Shown piece after piece: positions 41,552-50,252 of a stretch of 64,000 nt of DNA. The notes below the pieces were generated by a model. The model ran no database searches and had not been told where the DNA came from. It saw nothing but the letters and a program-made list of their open reading frames with translations. The number at the start of each line of letters is the position of its first letter. Within the stretch, counting starts at the first letter, position 1. The stretch spans positions 1 to 64,000 of the forward strand of contig PASN01000005.1 of the NCBI GenBank assembly GCA_002711995.1, given 5' to 3'. Made by a program: the position numbers and the translations under genes. Source of the stretch: Halobacteriovoraceae bacterium (GTDB lineage Bacteria > Bdellovibrionota > Bacteriovoracia > Bacteriovoracales > Bacteriovoracaceae).

Positions 41552-42568
41552 CTACCTCATGAAGTCCATCAAAGATTTGTTCATCAACTGGGCACTTGCT
41601 TTATAAGTTGCTTCAAGTGTGCTTTGTTGACGGGTTAGGTCGGTGAATAGCTCAGCGACGTCAGCATCTTCGATTTTACTCTTGTACTCTGCGTTAAGTA
41701 GTTTTGTTTTCTCTATATTTTCAAAAGCGTTATCTATTGAGTTTATGGTCGAGCCTATAGTTGTTCTAATTTGAACAAGCTTGTCCATGTCTTTATCCAA
41801 AACTGGCAACAAACCTTGAATAATTTCTGGGTTGTTGGTATTTAGCGCGTCCTCAAGGGCCTGAACGTGCTGGATAATATTTCTCTGTGCGTTGTTTGGT
41901 TTCGGCTCCGACTCTGAGGCCAGGGATCTATTTACCTCAAACTCTTGCTCTTTTACTTCTTCCCCATCAATTGTTGGAGTAGGTGGCAGTTTTGGCGCCC
42001 TATCAGCAAGAGTGGTTTCTCCGTCTGGGAAAAATACTTCCTTTCCACTAAAAGAAATAGGCACAAAGAAGTCTTTGCTGACTTCGATGCTGGTTGTTTT
42101 TTCATCACCTAAAAACTTGCCGTTTTCATCAAATGGCTTGGTAAGGTTTTTGTAGCCTGCAAAAATGTATTTGTTGCCCATTCTACGATTGCCAATGCTA
42201 ATCATTTGCTTTTTCAGCTGCTCAACTTCTTTTGCGACACTCTTTCTTATATCAGCATCATAGAAGTTGGAAGACTGTCCAATCGCAAGTTCTTTGGCCT
42301 TGGAGAGTATGTTTGTAAGCTCTTCAACGGCGTTTTCGGTGAATGCAAGCTGTGCCTTGGCAAAGCTTATGTTTCTGCCATATTGCTCGTTGTCGACATC
42401 TTGCGATCTAATTGAAAGAAGCTCGGTGTTTCCAATAGGATCATCTGAAGGCTTTTGAACCCTCTTAAGATTGGAGCCTTTAAGCTGAAGATCCTCAAGA
42501 CGGGATTTTGTTTTTCCAACAGCATGGTTGATAGCGTGAAATGAGCTTTGTTCGGAGACTCTAGTCAT
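41552..42568 (-). CDS. flgL: Flagellar hook-filament junction protein FlgL
   Basis: 338 residues. The N-terminal coiled part (about 1-130: RVSEQSSFHAINHAVGKTKSRLEDLQLKGSNLKRVQKPSDDP) and C-terminal helices (IRTTIGSTINSIDNAFENIEKTKLLNAEYKSKIEDADVAEL) form the conserved D0/D1 domains of FlgL/flagellin-like proteins. It is exported by the flagellar type III system and joins hook to filament above FlgK. It is last of the leftward flagellar operon and four bases after flgK. Confidence 0.9.
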   Translation of the reverse strand: MTRVSEQSSFHAINHAVGKTKSRLEDLQLKGSNLKRVQKPSDDPIGNTELLSIRSQDVDNEQYGRNISFAKAQLAFTENAVEELTNILSKAKELAIGQSSNFYDADIRKSVAKEVEQLKKQMISIGNRRMGNKYIFAGYKNLTKPFDENGKFLGDEKTTSIEVSKDFFVPISFSGKEVFFPDGETTLADRAPKLPPTPTIDGEEVKEQEFEVNRSLASESEPKPNNAQRNIIQHVQALEDALNTNNPEIIQGLLPVLDKDMDKLVQIRTTIGSTINSIDNAFENIEKTKLLNAEYKSKIEDADVAELFTDLTRQQSTLEATYKASAQLMNKSLMDFMR

Positions 42569-42572
42569 CTAA

Positions 42573-44042
42573 TTACCTCATCATCCCTAAAACGCTGTCG
42601 AACATTTCATCTGCAGCCTTTATAACTCTCGCACTCGCATCATAAGAGTGTTGGTATTTCACCAAATTGGCCGTCTCTTCATCAAGAGAGACGCCAGAAA
42701 TTCTTTGTTTAATTGATTTTGCCTGAGCAAGTATGCCCGCGGTTTGTTCTGTGTCTATTTTACTTTTCGCAGTGGTGAGACCTATTTTACCGACTGCCTT
42801 CAAATAGCCTTCTTCTAAAGTGGTGTCTCCCTTGCCAAGAACTTTTTCATGCTGAAGTTTTGAGATTGCGATGGCAATTCTATTATCCCCTGGAGCGTTT
42901 GGAGCTAAGGCCGTAGAAATATTGTTTAGGTCTTCCTTGATGTCATCAGACAGTTGAATATATTCAGCTGCTCTATCCTTGCCTAGAGGCTCCTTAAAGA
43001 AGTTGATTCCGGTGACTTTACCCGCACTGCCGTCATTAATTGGATTTCCGTTTTGGTCTGTGGGCAAGTCTTTATTAGCGAAGCCTCTACGGTGGACTGC
43101 ATTTGTTGCCTTGGCAAGTCCATGGGCCAGCTCGTCGAGCTCACCTCTGAGAAACTCCACATCTTCGTTTCTAGTTTTGATTAAAGCAGAAAGCTTTCCT
43201 TTCTTAAGGTTGTCGGAAATAGAAAGGTTGGTTTGGGCCTCGAAATATATATCAACTTTTCCCTCGGAGTCTCTCCCTTTGCCTTCGCTTCCCATTACCT
43301 TGCCGGCCTTAAGCCTATTGACCGCACCGCCTGCAACTAGGGAGCCAGTGTTGGCAATGTTAACGACATATTGGCCTTTTTCATCCTCGTAGGTGTTTAC
43401 GCTAAAATACTCAGAAAGAAGGCGAGTGGCCTCATCTCTTTGATCTCTCAAGTCGCCAGTTTCACCACCGGCATTCTCAAGACGAATAATTTCTTTATTT
43501 AAATAAGCGATCTTTTCAGCGGATTGATTTATATCTTCAATGGAGCGGCTAAGTTTTGTGTCTATGCCCTCCTTAACCCTCGTGATCGACTCGTTAATTC
43601 TATGAAAGTCTTTAACAACAAGATCAGCGTTGTCTCTGACCATTGTTCTGACAACTTCATTTTCTGGCTGGTTTGCAAGCTCTCTAAAGGCGTTAAAAAA
43701 ACGATTGAGGATTTTATTCATGCCCTCACTATTGATCTCGTTAAAAATCTCTTCGACTTGGGTTAGTTGGTCAGTTCTTTCCTTGTTGAATTCGTGGTTT
43801 GAAATTGAGCTATTAAGCTTCTTTTCAGCAAGAGCGTCGTGGGTTCTTTTAATACTTCGAATGTTAACGCCGCTTCCTACAACATAATCTCCCTCGGAGA
43901 TAGGGGTGCCGGACTCTGTTGTGACTCTTTGGCGAGAGTAATTTTCATTATTGGCATTGGCAATATTATGCGACGTGGTCGCCATGGACTTCTTGGAGGT
44001 CGATAATGCTGAATGTCCAATGCTAAATAAATCCGAACCCAA
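42573..44042 (-). CDS. flgK: Flagellar hook-associated protein FlgK
   Basis: 489 residues. N-terminal motif FSIGHSALSTSKKSMATTSHNIANANNENYSRQRV, with the axial-protein signature of alternating NIANANNEN, and a C-terminal EETANLVKYQHSYDASARVIKAADEMFDSVLGM, identical in plan to FlgK. It joins hook and filament and is exported by the flagellar type III system. It follows FlgN, its chaperone, after nine bases. A variable central region of about 300 residues is Asp/Asn-rich. Confidence 0.93.
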   Translation of the reverse strand: MGSDLFSIGHSALSTSKKSMATTSHNIANANNENYSRQRVTTESGTPISEGDYVVGSGVNIRSIKRTHDALAEKKLNSSISNHEFNKERTDQLTQVEEIFNEINSEGMNKILNRFFNAFRELANQPENEVVRTMVRDNADLVVKDFHRINESITRVKEGIDTKLSRSIEDINQSAEKIAYLNKEIIRLENAGGETGDLRDQRDEATRLLSEYFSVNTYEDEKGQYVVNIANTGSLVAGGAVNRLKAGKVMGSEGKGRDSEGKVDIYFEAQTNLSISDNLKKGKLSALIKTRNEDVEFLRGELDELAHGLAKATNAVHRRGFANKDLPTDQNGNPINDGSAGKVTGINFFKEPLGKDRAAEYIQLSDDIKEDLNNISTALAPNAPGDNRIAIAISKLQHEKVLGKGDTTLEEGYLKAVGKIGLTTAKSKIDTEQTAGILAQAKSIKQRISGVSLDEETANLVKYQHSYDASARVIKAADEMFDSVLGMMR

Positions 44043-44051
44043 AGCTAGTCC

Positions 44052-44561
44052 TTATTTACTCAAACTGCTACGTGTCGCCCCATTGGAGCCGTAGGTTTTA
44101 AATTGTTTCTTCCCGCCAGCAAAGCTGTCTTTTAACTCCCTAAGAGAGATAAGCGCTTTGTTTAGGAATATCTGGTTCTTTTTATTTTGTTCCTGAATTT
44201 TTTCAATGATATCCATGAGAATCAAGTTAAGCTTTTCGATTCTTTGGGCGTTGTTTTCTTGGCCATTGGCATTTAAAAATTCAACGAGATTCTTAACCTT
44301 AACGATTTTGGCCTCTTCCCACTGGGCGTTTAATTCTTTTACAAGCGCTTGTCTCTGTAGGTCGAGCTTTTCAATATCTTTAATTACGAGGCTTTTTTGC
44401 TCAATGGACTCGTCAAGCTCATCCATATCACTTGCAAGAAGGTGAGTGTATTCATCGCATGTGAGCTCGAAGAGTCTTGTGTGCAAAGAGCACTGCTCTT
44501 GCCAAAGGTCGGCTATGGCCTCTGTCTGCAGTTGCAATTTTAGTTCTTGGGCGCCATCCAT
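44052..44561 (-). CDS. flgN: FlgN-like export chaperone for FlgK/FlgL
   Basis: 169 residues, almost all helical with heptads, the FlgN pattern (LWQEQCSLHTRLFELTCDEYTHLLASDMDELDESIEQKSLVIKDIEKLDLQRQALVKEL). FlgN binds FlgK and FlgL before export. Its place directly before flgK and after flgM matches other flagellar clusters. Sequence-level identification is by plan and context, as FlgN diverges strongly. Confidence 0.75.
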   Translation of the reverse strand: MDGAQELKLQLQTEAIADLWQEQCSLHTRLFELTCDEYTHLLASDMDELDESIEQKSLVIKDIEKLDLQRQALVKELNAQWEEAKIVKVKNLVEFLNANGQENNAQRIEKLNLILMDIIEKIQEQNKKNQIFLNKALISLRELKDSFAGGKKQFKTYGSNGATRSSLSK

Positions 44562-44582
44562 GGTTACCTCTTTTTTAATTTA

Positions 44583-44909
44583 TTAATACTCTGTCTGAAG
44601 AACTTTATCCGCAAGGGCGTCATAGTCCACTTCATACGTTCCGGCCTGAATACGGGCCTTAAGATCCGCAATCTTTGACTGGTTGTCCACCGGTGTTGAA
44701 GAGTCCACAGCTTTCTTGATCTTTGAAAAATCCTTGATCGACTCTGGTATGCTCACCTTGGCATCCTTAGCGGTTTTAGTTCTAATCTCTTCAGCCCTGT
44801 CGTAGGTGTTTCGATGAACGTTTCCAGCTTTTCTCAATCTGGCAGCTTCTTTTTGCGCTGTTTTGGAATTGGGAAAAAAAGGTGCTCTAGTGTCGATGCT
44901 ATTGCTCAT
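44583..44909 (-). CDS. flgM: FlgM-like anti-sigma-28 factor
   Basis: 108 residues from the ATG of MSNSIDTRAPFF, chosen over an ATG eight codons upstream because AAGGAG lies six bases before it. The C-terminal IADLKARIQAGTYEVDYDALADKVLQTEY has the FlgM motif for binding FliA. The N-terminal half is flexible, as in other FlgM proteins, which are exported when the hook is complete. It overlaps the FlgJ-like gene by 11 bases. Confidence 0.82.
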   Translation of the reverse strand: MSNSIDTRAPFFPNSKTAQKEAARLRKAGNVHRNTYDRAEEIRTKTAKDAKVSIPESIKDFSKIKKAVDSSTPVDNQSKIADLKARIQAGTYEVDYDALADKVLQTEY

Positions 44910-45288
44910 TGCTCTCTCCTTGTTTGGAGTCAACTTCCTGTTGGTAAGCGTTTATGGCATGCTTGTTGGGCATGCCGACTCTCATGTGTTTAGGATATAT
45001 TTGGTCTAGGATTACATCCTTTAATCCTATGCCATTTTCAGTTTCCGCCATAATTTTGGCGCGTTCATGATCCATTAAAGATTTGTAGTACTTTGTGGCA
45101 CTGCTGTCTGGTTCTGTGCTTTTGACACTTTTGCGCATCTCATTCAGCATGTGATTGATAAATTGGGTCTCCATTCCTTGCGCCACATCCATGTATTCCT
45201 TTGGGATGTTTTGGTACTTCTCAGCACTCTTCTTGGCACGCGCCTGCATGTTAGGATTTTGAATGATAGAATTTATCTTATTCGACAT
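44899..45288 (-). CDS. flgJ: FlgJ-like rod-binding protein (no muramidase domain)
   Basis: 129 residues taken from the ATG (not the TTG one codon before) with GGAAGG upstream. The core YMDVAQGMETQFINHMLNEMRKSVK and YYKSLMDHERAKIMAETENGIGLKDVILDQIYP is the FlgJ N-terminal rod-assembly domain; the peptidoglycan hydrolase half found in enterobacterial FlgJ is absent, as in many delta-type bacteria. Located between flgI and flgM in the operon. Confidence 0.8.
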   Translation of the reverse strand: MSNKINSIIQNPNMQARAKKSAEKYQNIPKEYMDVAQGMETQFINHMLNEMRKSVKSTEPDSSATKYYKSLMDHERAKIMAETENGIGLKDVILDQIYPKHMRVGMPNKHAINAYQQEVDSKQGESNEQ

Positions 45289-45407
45289 CAAACCTTCCTG
45301 GTCTTTATCTTTAGGCCATCATCCTGATTGCCTTTCTTATTAATACTATAACATCAATTCAGCGCGACATTCCATAAAAAAATATGGTTTAAGTCCAGAA
45401 ATTGACA

Positions 45408-46403
45408 CTATATGAGCTCTAGCTCGGCAATTAATGCCCCATTTTTCTTCAAAGTTTGAAAAATAGAGATCAAATCGTCCGGGCTTGTTCCAATTGCGTT
45501 CAGCGCGTTTACAAGATCTTTAAGGGTCGTCTTTTTTTCCATCATAAAAAGCGCCCCCGGTTTGCCTTCTCCGCCTTCTTCTCCGACATTTATGGTCAAA
45601 TCCCCATGGCTGATGGCCACCTTGTGAAGGGTAATCTCTCCACCGGCCACAATTGTTCCAGTCTTCTCATTGATTACAATCTTTGCTTTCTGATCTTGAT
45701 TGATTCTATAGTTCTCTAGAATTGCTATAAGATCCACAACTCTTCTTTGGTAGCTTGGAGGAACCACAAGATCAATGGTCGCTGAATCGGAAGCACTGGC
45801 AAACTTTCCTCCAAGATTTTCATTAATGGTCTTAACCACTCTTGCGGCAGTGGTAAAGTCTGGATTGTTCAAGGCCATCCTCAAGGACTTTTTATCGTTG
45901 AAATTCATCTTAACTTCTTGCTCTACTGTGGCACCATTAGGTATTGCAGCTGTGGTAGCAAACTTTGCGCCCTGCTTTAGGCCTCCAATGCTTAGAGCGC
46001 CACTGGCGATGGCATATACTTTTCCATCGCCGCCCTTTAGCGGTGTTACAAGAAGTGTTCCTCCACCAAGGGAGCTTGCGTCACCAATAGAGGAGATGGT
46101 TACATCAATTTTTTGCCCACTTCTGGCAAATGCTGGAAGCTTTGCTGTGACGATTACTGAGGCTACGTTGGCAGAGCTAACCTCTTGAACCGCATCAAGT
46201 CCGAGAGTTTGAAACATCTTCTTTAGTGAGTTGTTCGTAACTTCACCACCACTGTCGCCCGTCCCGTTAAGCCCAATGACTAAACCGTAGCCAATAAGAG
46301 GGTTGTCTCTTACTCCCTTGATCGTGGCGATGTCCTTTAGGCGATTGTCGGCAAAAGCTGAAAAGGAAAGGGCCATAAATAAAAAAGTGGAAAAAAGCTT
46401 CAT
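45408..46403 (-). CDS. flgI: Flagellar P-ring protein FlgI
   Basis: 331 residues with a Sec signal peptide (MKLFSTFLFMALSFSAFA). The mature N-terminus RLKDIATIKGVRDNPLIGYGLVIGLNGTGDS is the family hallmark, and AKIVINEKTGTIVAGGEITLHKVAISHGDLTI is another. It assembles the periplasmic P-ring around the rod. It overlaps flgH by one base, so the two rings are co-expressed. Confidence 0.95.
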   Translation of the reverse strand: MKLFSTFLFMALSFSAFADNRLKDIATIKGVRDNPLIGYGLVIGLNGTGDSGGEVTNNSLKKMFQTLGLDAVQEVSSANVASVIVTAKLPAFARSGQKIDVTISSIGDASSLGGGTLLVTPLKGGDGKVYAIASGALSIGGLKQGAKFATTAAIPNGATVEQEVKMNFNDKKSLRMALNNPDFTTAARVVKTINENLGGKFASASDSATIDLVVPPSYQRRVVDLIAILENYRINQDQKAKIVINEKTGTIVAGGEITLHKVAISHGDLTINVGEEGGEGKPGALFMMEKKTTLKDLVNALNAIGTSPDDLISIFQTLKKNGALIAELELI

Positions 46404-47140
46404 TAATACCTCAATACTCTAATTTTAGGTTCTAAGATTCGGTCGGACTTTACTGTATCATTGTCGGAAATATCTTTTCTGGAGACCAGTGCTTGAATTT
46501 CAACATATCGCTTTGCCTCTTTAAAAAGCACTTCTTTTCTTCCTCTCACAAGCAGGTAGTCCTTGTTTACGGACTCCACAACCTGTGTGGATATTTTGTC
46601 GTGAACCTTCTGGTCTTTTCCTTCGGCAGATGGCTCCGTTGCTGCCTGGGTTTCCTCGGCCGTCTCAGCACTCTCGCTTTGCCCTTTTTTCTTCTTAGGA
46701 GGGTCTGGGTAGGCACGCTTTAGTTCTTCAGTTATGTCGTCTTTTAGCTTTGAAAGAACATCGATAATAACGATGTCTCCAGGCCTTTTAATGTTGTTTG
46801 TAACAAATAGAAAGCTTTCACTGTTTTTTCCAGACCAAAGACTTCCAGAGTCGTCGTTGTCTTTAAGATCCTCTGCTCGGGCGCGTGGATTTCCATACTG
46901 CCTTTTTACTCTAGGCATAAGATTTTTTGGAGTTCTTTGACCGCCAAGTGTTACAGGGTTTTGAATAGGCCTTCTGTCATTCGTTCTGTCGAGCATTCCC
47001 GGATGCTGCTGGTAATAGTTTTGAAGGGCCTGAGATCTTTGCACTCTGTTCTCCCTGTTTATTTGTTTATGCAAACTCTTTACATAGGAGGAGCAAGACG
47101 AGAGGAAAATAGTGGTTAAAATTAAGAGCGCAGCTTTCAT
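46403..47140 (-). CDS. flgH: Flagellar L-ring lipoprotein FlgH
   Basis: 245 residues. The signal peptide ends in lipobox SSCS with the lipidated Cys near residue 16. GSLWSGKNSESFLFVTNNIKRPGDIVIIDV and VNKDYLLVRGRKEVLFKEAKRYVEIQALVSRKDIS are FlgH blocks; the family core has been interrupted by a long Lys/Glu/Gln-rich insert (about 145-180). It forms the outer-membrane L-ring. It overlaps flgI by one base and flgA by four. Confidence 0.9.
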   Translation of the reverse strand: MKAALLILTTIFLSSCSSYVKSLHKQINRENRVQRSQALQNYYQQHPGMLDRTNDRRPIQNPVTLGGQRTPKNLMPRVKRQYGNPRARAEDLKDNDDSGSLWSGKNSESFLFVTNNIKRPGDIVIIDVLSKLKDDITEELKRAYPDPPKKKKGQSESAETAEETQAATEPSAEGKDQKVHDKISTQVVESVNKDYLLVRGRKEVLFKEAKRYVEIQALVSRKDISDNDTVKSDRILEPKIRVLRY

Positions 47141-48000
47141 AGTTCAACTAATACCTTGTTGTAATCTATAACCTTTCCGGTTAGGACTTTTTTTGTTTTT
47201 GGATTAAAGAGTTTTACAAGTTGTCCAAGCTTTCCGTTCTCTCTGGCAAGCGCTTTGGTTTTGAGGGACAAACTGTCAGATTTAATATGGACTTCAACCT
47301 TGTTATTGTAGCGTACAAGGTTCTTAAGAATTAAGTCACTTTGCTTTAAAAGGCTTCCTTTGCTTATTGGTCTTCTCGTTCTGTAAAACTTTAAATTGTT
47401 AACATCGCTAAAAAGGGCAACTTTTCCACTGTCAATCCCATAAGTCTGTTCAACGATAGTGCTGTCTAAATTGTCAGAGAAGGCCGCAACATCGGTTTTT
47501 AGTCTGTAGCCTTTTCTTTTGATTTTAATCTTTGCGTTAAGCCAAAAGGTTTTTCCGTTAATTTTTAGCTTAATGTTTTTATTGCCAGGTTTTTCACATT
47601 TGGCGCACTCAATAGAGAGGCGGTCACTCTCTTCTAGATTGATGCTTGCTTTGCCGTAAAGGCTTGATAGCGACTCGATTACAAGGTCTTTGTTTTTGAG
47701 CTTTTCCGCAACAAAATCTCTCGCATCCACAACTTCAATTGGGTTGGCAAACTGGATGGACTGGCCATACTCGGTTGAAAAAAGATGACTTAAATGTTTA
47801 GGGTTTAATTTTCCTGAAGCGCTGGATACAAATCTTACAAAGTGATTCTTCGCTTCTGTTGAGCAATTGGTGCTTTTTATAAAAGAGGAGTCTAGAATTT
47901 TATTTATTTTATAAACCCGGGCACTAGTCTGCATTGTGCAATCTTTTGCAAAAGTCGTGCTGGAGAGAAGAATAAGCGAAAGAGCAAATTTAAATATCAT
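47137..48000 (-). CDS. flgA: FlgA-like P-ring assembly chaperone
   Basis: 287 residues with signal peptide MIFKFALSLILLSSTTFA. The C-terminal SAF domain (about 205-287: RTRRPISKGSLLKQSDLILKNLVRY, then ALARENGKLGQLVKLFNPKTKKVLTGKVID) identifies FlgA, which guides FlgI into the P-ring. The N-terminal 200 residues are poorly conserved. It lies one base after flgG and overlaps flgH, consistent with its job. Confidence 0.85.
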   Translation of the reverse strand: MIFKFALSLILLSSTTFAKDCTMQTSARVYKINKILDSSFIKSTNCSTEAKNHFVRFVSSASGKLNPKHLSHLFSTEYGQSIQFANPIEVVDARDFVAEKLKNKDLVIESLSSLYGKASINLEESDRLSIECAKCEKPGNKNIKLKINGKTFWLNAKIKIKRKGYRLKTDVAAFSDNLDSTIVEQTYGIDSGKVALFSDVNNLKFYRTRRPISKGSLLKQSDLILKNLVRYNNKVEVHIKSDSLSLKTKALARENGKLGQLVKLFNPKTKKVLTGKVIDYNKVLVEL

Positions 48001-48001
48001 A

Positions 48002-48850
48002 CTACCTAATATTGTTCACTGTTTGCAGCATTTGATCAGCAATTCCCATAACCTTTGAGTTCATTTCATATGCCCTCTGGGCCTTAATCATGTTGGTCAT
48101 CTCGTTCATTATACTTACATTTGAAGACTCCAGACTGCCTTGTTGAATGGCGCCTGAATTTTCTGTTCCGGGGATGTTTTGAATTGCCTCTCCACTTGCT
48201 GTGGTTACCATGGCAAGGTTTCCGCCTTTGTCAGAGAGCCCGGCTGGGTTTACAAAGGTGAACACTGGAATAACACCTAACTCAACAGGAGCAGTTTGAT
48301 TCGTAAGGTATGCCTGGACCTGGCCATCTTCGGAGATGTTAAGACTTTTAGTGTTGGGAGGGATTGTAATTCCTGGTAAAAGAGGGTGGCCGCCTCTAGT
48401 CTTTAGAACTCCTTGCGCATCAACGGTAAAAGAGCCGTCTCTTGTGTACATAATTTTGTCCCCAACTTGAACGCCAAAAAATCCGTCACCCATGATCATT
48501 AAGTCATAAGGCCTGTTTGTTATTTGGGGACTTCCCATTGTGTGCTGTCTTCTTGTTGCTGAAACTTTGGCACCAGAGCCAATCTGATGTCCGACAGTGT
48601 ATTCAGTGTTGTTGGAAGATCTTCCCCCTGCTTCTTCAACTGTTTCATATAAAAGGTCTTCAAATTCAGTTCTCTGGGCCTTGTAGCCTGTTGTGTTAAC
48701 GTTGGCGATGTTGTTTGAAATAGTGTTAACTTGGGATTCTTGAGCAGACATCCCTGTGGCTGCGGTATTAAGCGCCCTTAGCATTGCCTGCGAACTTAGG
48801 GAAACTGTTGCGGTTAAAAGAATTGTAATTAGTCCTGTGATTTTGCTCAT
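48002..48850 (-). CDS. flgG: Flagellar distal rod protein FlgG with Sec-like leader
   Basis: 282 residues. The FlgG core is textbook: MLRALNTAATGMSAQESQVNTISNNIANVNTTGYKAQR, then a C-terminal LESSNVSIMNEMTNMIKAQRAYEMNSKVMGIADQMLQTVNNI. Normal FlgG starts at that first Met. Here the frame continues 22 residues upstream as MSKITGLITILLTATVSLSSQA, which looks like a cleavable signal peptide, and AGGAG lies before that ATG, while the internal Met has only a weak site. FlgG is exported by the flagellar type III system and normally lacks such a leader. Confidence 0.9.
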   Translation of the reverse strand: MSKITGLITILLTATVSLSSQAMLRALNTAATGMSAQESQVNTISNNIANVNTTGYKAQRTEFEDLLYETVEEAGGRSSNNTEYTVGHQIGSGAKVSATRRQHTMGSPQITNRPYDLMIMGDGFFGVQVGDKIMYTRDGSFTVDAQGVLKTRGGHPLLPGITIPPNTKSLNISEDGQVQAYLTNQTAPVELGVIPVFTFVNPAGLSDKGGNLAMVTTASGEAIQNIPGTENSGAIQQGSLESSNVSIMNEMTNMIKAQRAYEMNSKVMGIADQMLQTVNNIR

Positions 48851-48858
48851 TTTAACTC

Positions 48859-49704
48859 CTAAAACCTTGCGATATCGTTTGCGGCCTTGCCGGAAATACT
48901 GTCATATGTGTTGATGGCCTTTTGAATGTTCTCAAAGTGTCTGTGGGCCTTAATTAGTTCTGACATCTCTTGGATGGCATTCACGTTGGATCCCTCCATA
49001 AAACCTTGATTGACTGTTGTGGCAACATTCTCTCTTTTCACGTTTTTTGGATGATTGTTGATGAACAAGGCGTTGCCTTGCTTTTTGAGAGCGTGAATGT
49101 CGTTGAATTCAACAACTGAAATCTTTCCTAGACTTCCTTGGCTAGAGAAGATCTCTCCTTCCTTGGACACTGAAATTCTAGTGCCGGCGGGAATTTTAAT
49201 AATCCGCTTTTCGATGTCAGATGAGTCGGCTATTTGGGCAGCTTGATCTCCTCCTTGAGATCCCTCTGCCTTGGGTGGGGATAAAAGCTTGAAGCCTCTG
49301 TCCGTCACTAGTTCTCCATCCTTGGATACTGCAAAATTGCCTTTTCTTGTAAATCTGACGCCATTGGGCGTGAGCACTTCAAAAAAACCTTTACCAAACA
49401 AGGCCATATCGAGTGGATTGTTTGTTGGCTTTAAGTCTCCCTGCTCAAAGTCGGTATAGCTTCCATCCACTTTGACGTAAGCGTTTTCAGCGCCTTGTGT
49501 GCGATAGAAGTCGTCAGGACTCCACTCCTTATTAGGAAGATCAATATTGTCACTTCCCTTTGTAAGAGCGGTTAGGTGCTCCTTAAAAACAAGCCTGTCT
49601 TTTTTAAAGCCTGCTGTGTTGGCATTCGCTATATTGTTGGCAATTATTTCAACCTTCCTCTGCTGAGCAATCTGACCGGATAGCGGCACCCAAATATTTT
49701 TCAA
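48859..49704 (-). CDS. flgF: Flagellar basal-body rod protein FlgF
   Basis: 281 residues, beginning at TTG with AGGAGG five bases upstream. NIWVPLSGQIAQQRKVEIIANNIANANTAGFKKDRLVF and the C-terminal VATTVNQGFMEGSNVNAIQEMSELIKAHRHFENIQKAINTYDSISGKAAND match the axial rod FlgF/FlgG group. The order flgF then flgG supports FlgF. It heads the leftward flagellar operon and has a sigma-54 promoter upstream. Confidence 0.85.
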   Translation of the reverse strand: MKNIWVPLSGQIAQQRKVEIIANNIANANTAGFKKDRLVFKEHLTALTKGSDNIDLPNKEWSPDDFYRTQGAENAYVKVDGSYTDFEQGDLKPTNNPLDMALFGKGFFEVLTPNGVRFTRKGNFAVSKDGELVTDRGFKLLSPPKAEGSQGGDQAAQIADSSDIEKRIIKIPAGTRISVSKEGEIFSSQGSLGKISVVEFNDIHALKKQGNALFINNHPKNVKRENVATTVNQGFMEGSNVNAIQEMSELIKAHRHFENIQKAINTYDSISGKAANDIARF

Positions 49705-50033
49705 ATTGTCCTCCTGACATTTTGATTAGATTCATCCTAAATCTAACCTGTCTAAGATTTTAGCAATCCCTATGCCAAAAAATCAGCTATCGGAAAAAAA
49801 CTCCATAGGTCTTAAGTTGTTGTAAATACATTATTCGTCAGAAGGTGTGGTGTTATTTTGACGCTTTTAGTAGAAGTCTAAATGGTGAGAAAATGACCAT
49901 TGCGGAGCACAAATGCTCGTCTTTTCAGTTCCTTAGGTTTCATCCTCAGGAGATATGTGGTAAATCTTTAAAATATTCAAAACTGACAGAAAAAAGATTC
50001 CTGCGTCAACTTTTTGACCCACTGGAGAGAGAT
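49705..50033. other. Divergent flgF-xseB intergenic region (329 bases)
   Basis: Contains the sigma-54 promoter of flgF on its left side. On the right side an open frame runs for 63 codons into xseB from 49845, but it has no recognisable domain and xseB proteins are about 70-80 residues, so I treat it as leader. No other signal could be supported. Confidence 0.5.
49762..49777 (-). promoter_or_regulatory. Sigma-54 promoter of the flgF flagellar operon
   Basis: Read leftward, TGGCATAGGGATTGCT has GG and GC exactly at the -24 and -12 spacing and differs from consensus TGGCAC-N5-TTGCW at one base. It lies 57 bases upstream of the flgF start. RpoN-dependent class II or III flagellar operons are common. 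The response regulator encoded at 19617 is of the activator class required, but no UAS has been assigned. Confidence 0.72.
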
Positions 50034-50252
50034 ATGAGTAAACAAAAAAAATTTGAAACGACACTGGAAAAACTTGAATCAATAGTTGAAGACCTTGAAG
50101 GGGGAGAGCTTGGACTTGATGAGAGCATTAAAAAGTTTGAGAACGGAATTAAGCTTTACCAAGATTGCCGTGGACTTTTAAAGGATGCGGAAAAAAAGAT
50201 ATCTATTTTAACTGAAACCTTAAAAGAAGAGCAGTATCAAGAAGACCAATAA
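50034..50252 (+). CDS. xseB: Exodeoxyribonuclease VII small subunit
   Basis: 72 residues from the ATG of MSKQKKFETTLEKLE, chosen because it gives the family length and has GGAGAG about 10 bases upstream; the frame extends 63 codons further with unrelated sequence. FETTLEKLESIVEDLEGGELGLDESIKKFENGIKLYQDCRGLLKDAEKKI is the complete XseB fold. With XseA it degrades single-stranded DNA. xseA is not in the window. The stop overlaps the next gene's start (ATAATG). Confidence 0.92.
   Translation: MSKQKKFETTLEKLESIVEDLEGGELGLDESIKKFENGIKLYQDCRGLLKDAEKKISILTETLKEEQYQEDQ

Noticed and set aside
42979-43392. Rightward 137-residue open frame inside flgK
   Set aside because: It is antisense to a clear flagellar gene, has no domain and uses low-complexity Ser/Pro/Leu.
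45775-46188. Rightward 137-residue open frame inside flgI
   Set aside because: Antisense shadow of flgI, without homology or ribosome-binding site.
49845-50033. N-terminal 63-residue extension of xseB
   Set aside because: XseB proteins are about 70-80 residues; the extension has no domain and a better start lies at 50034.
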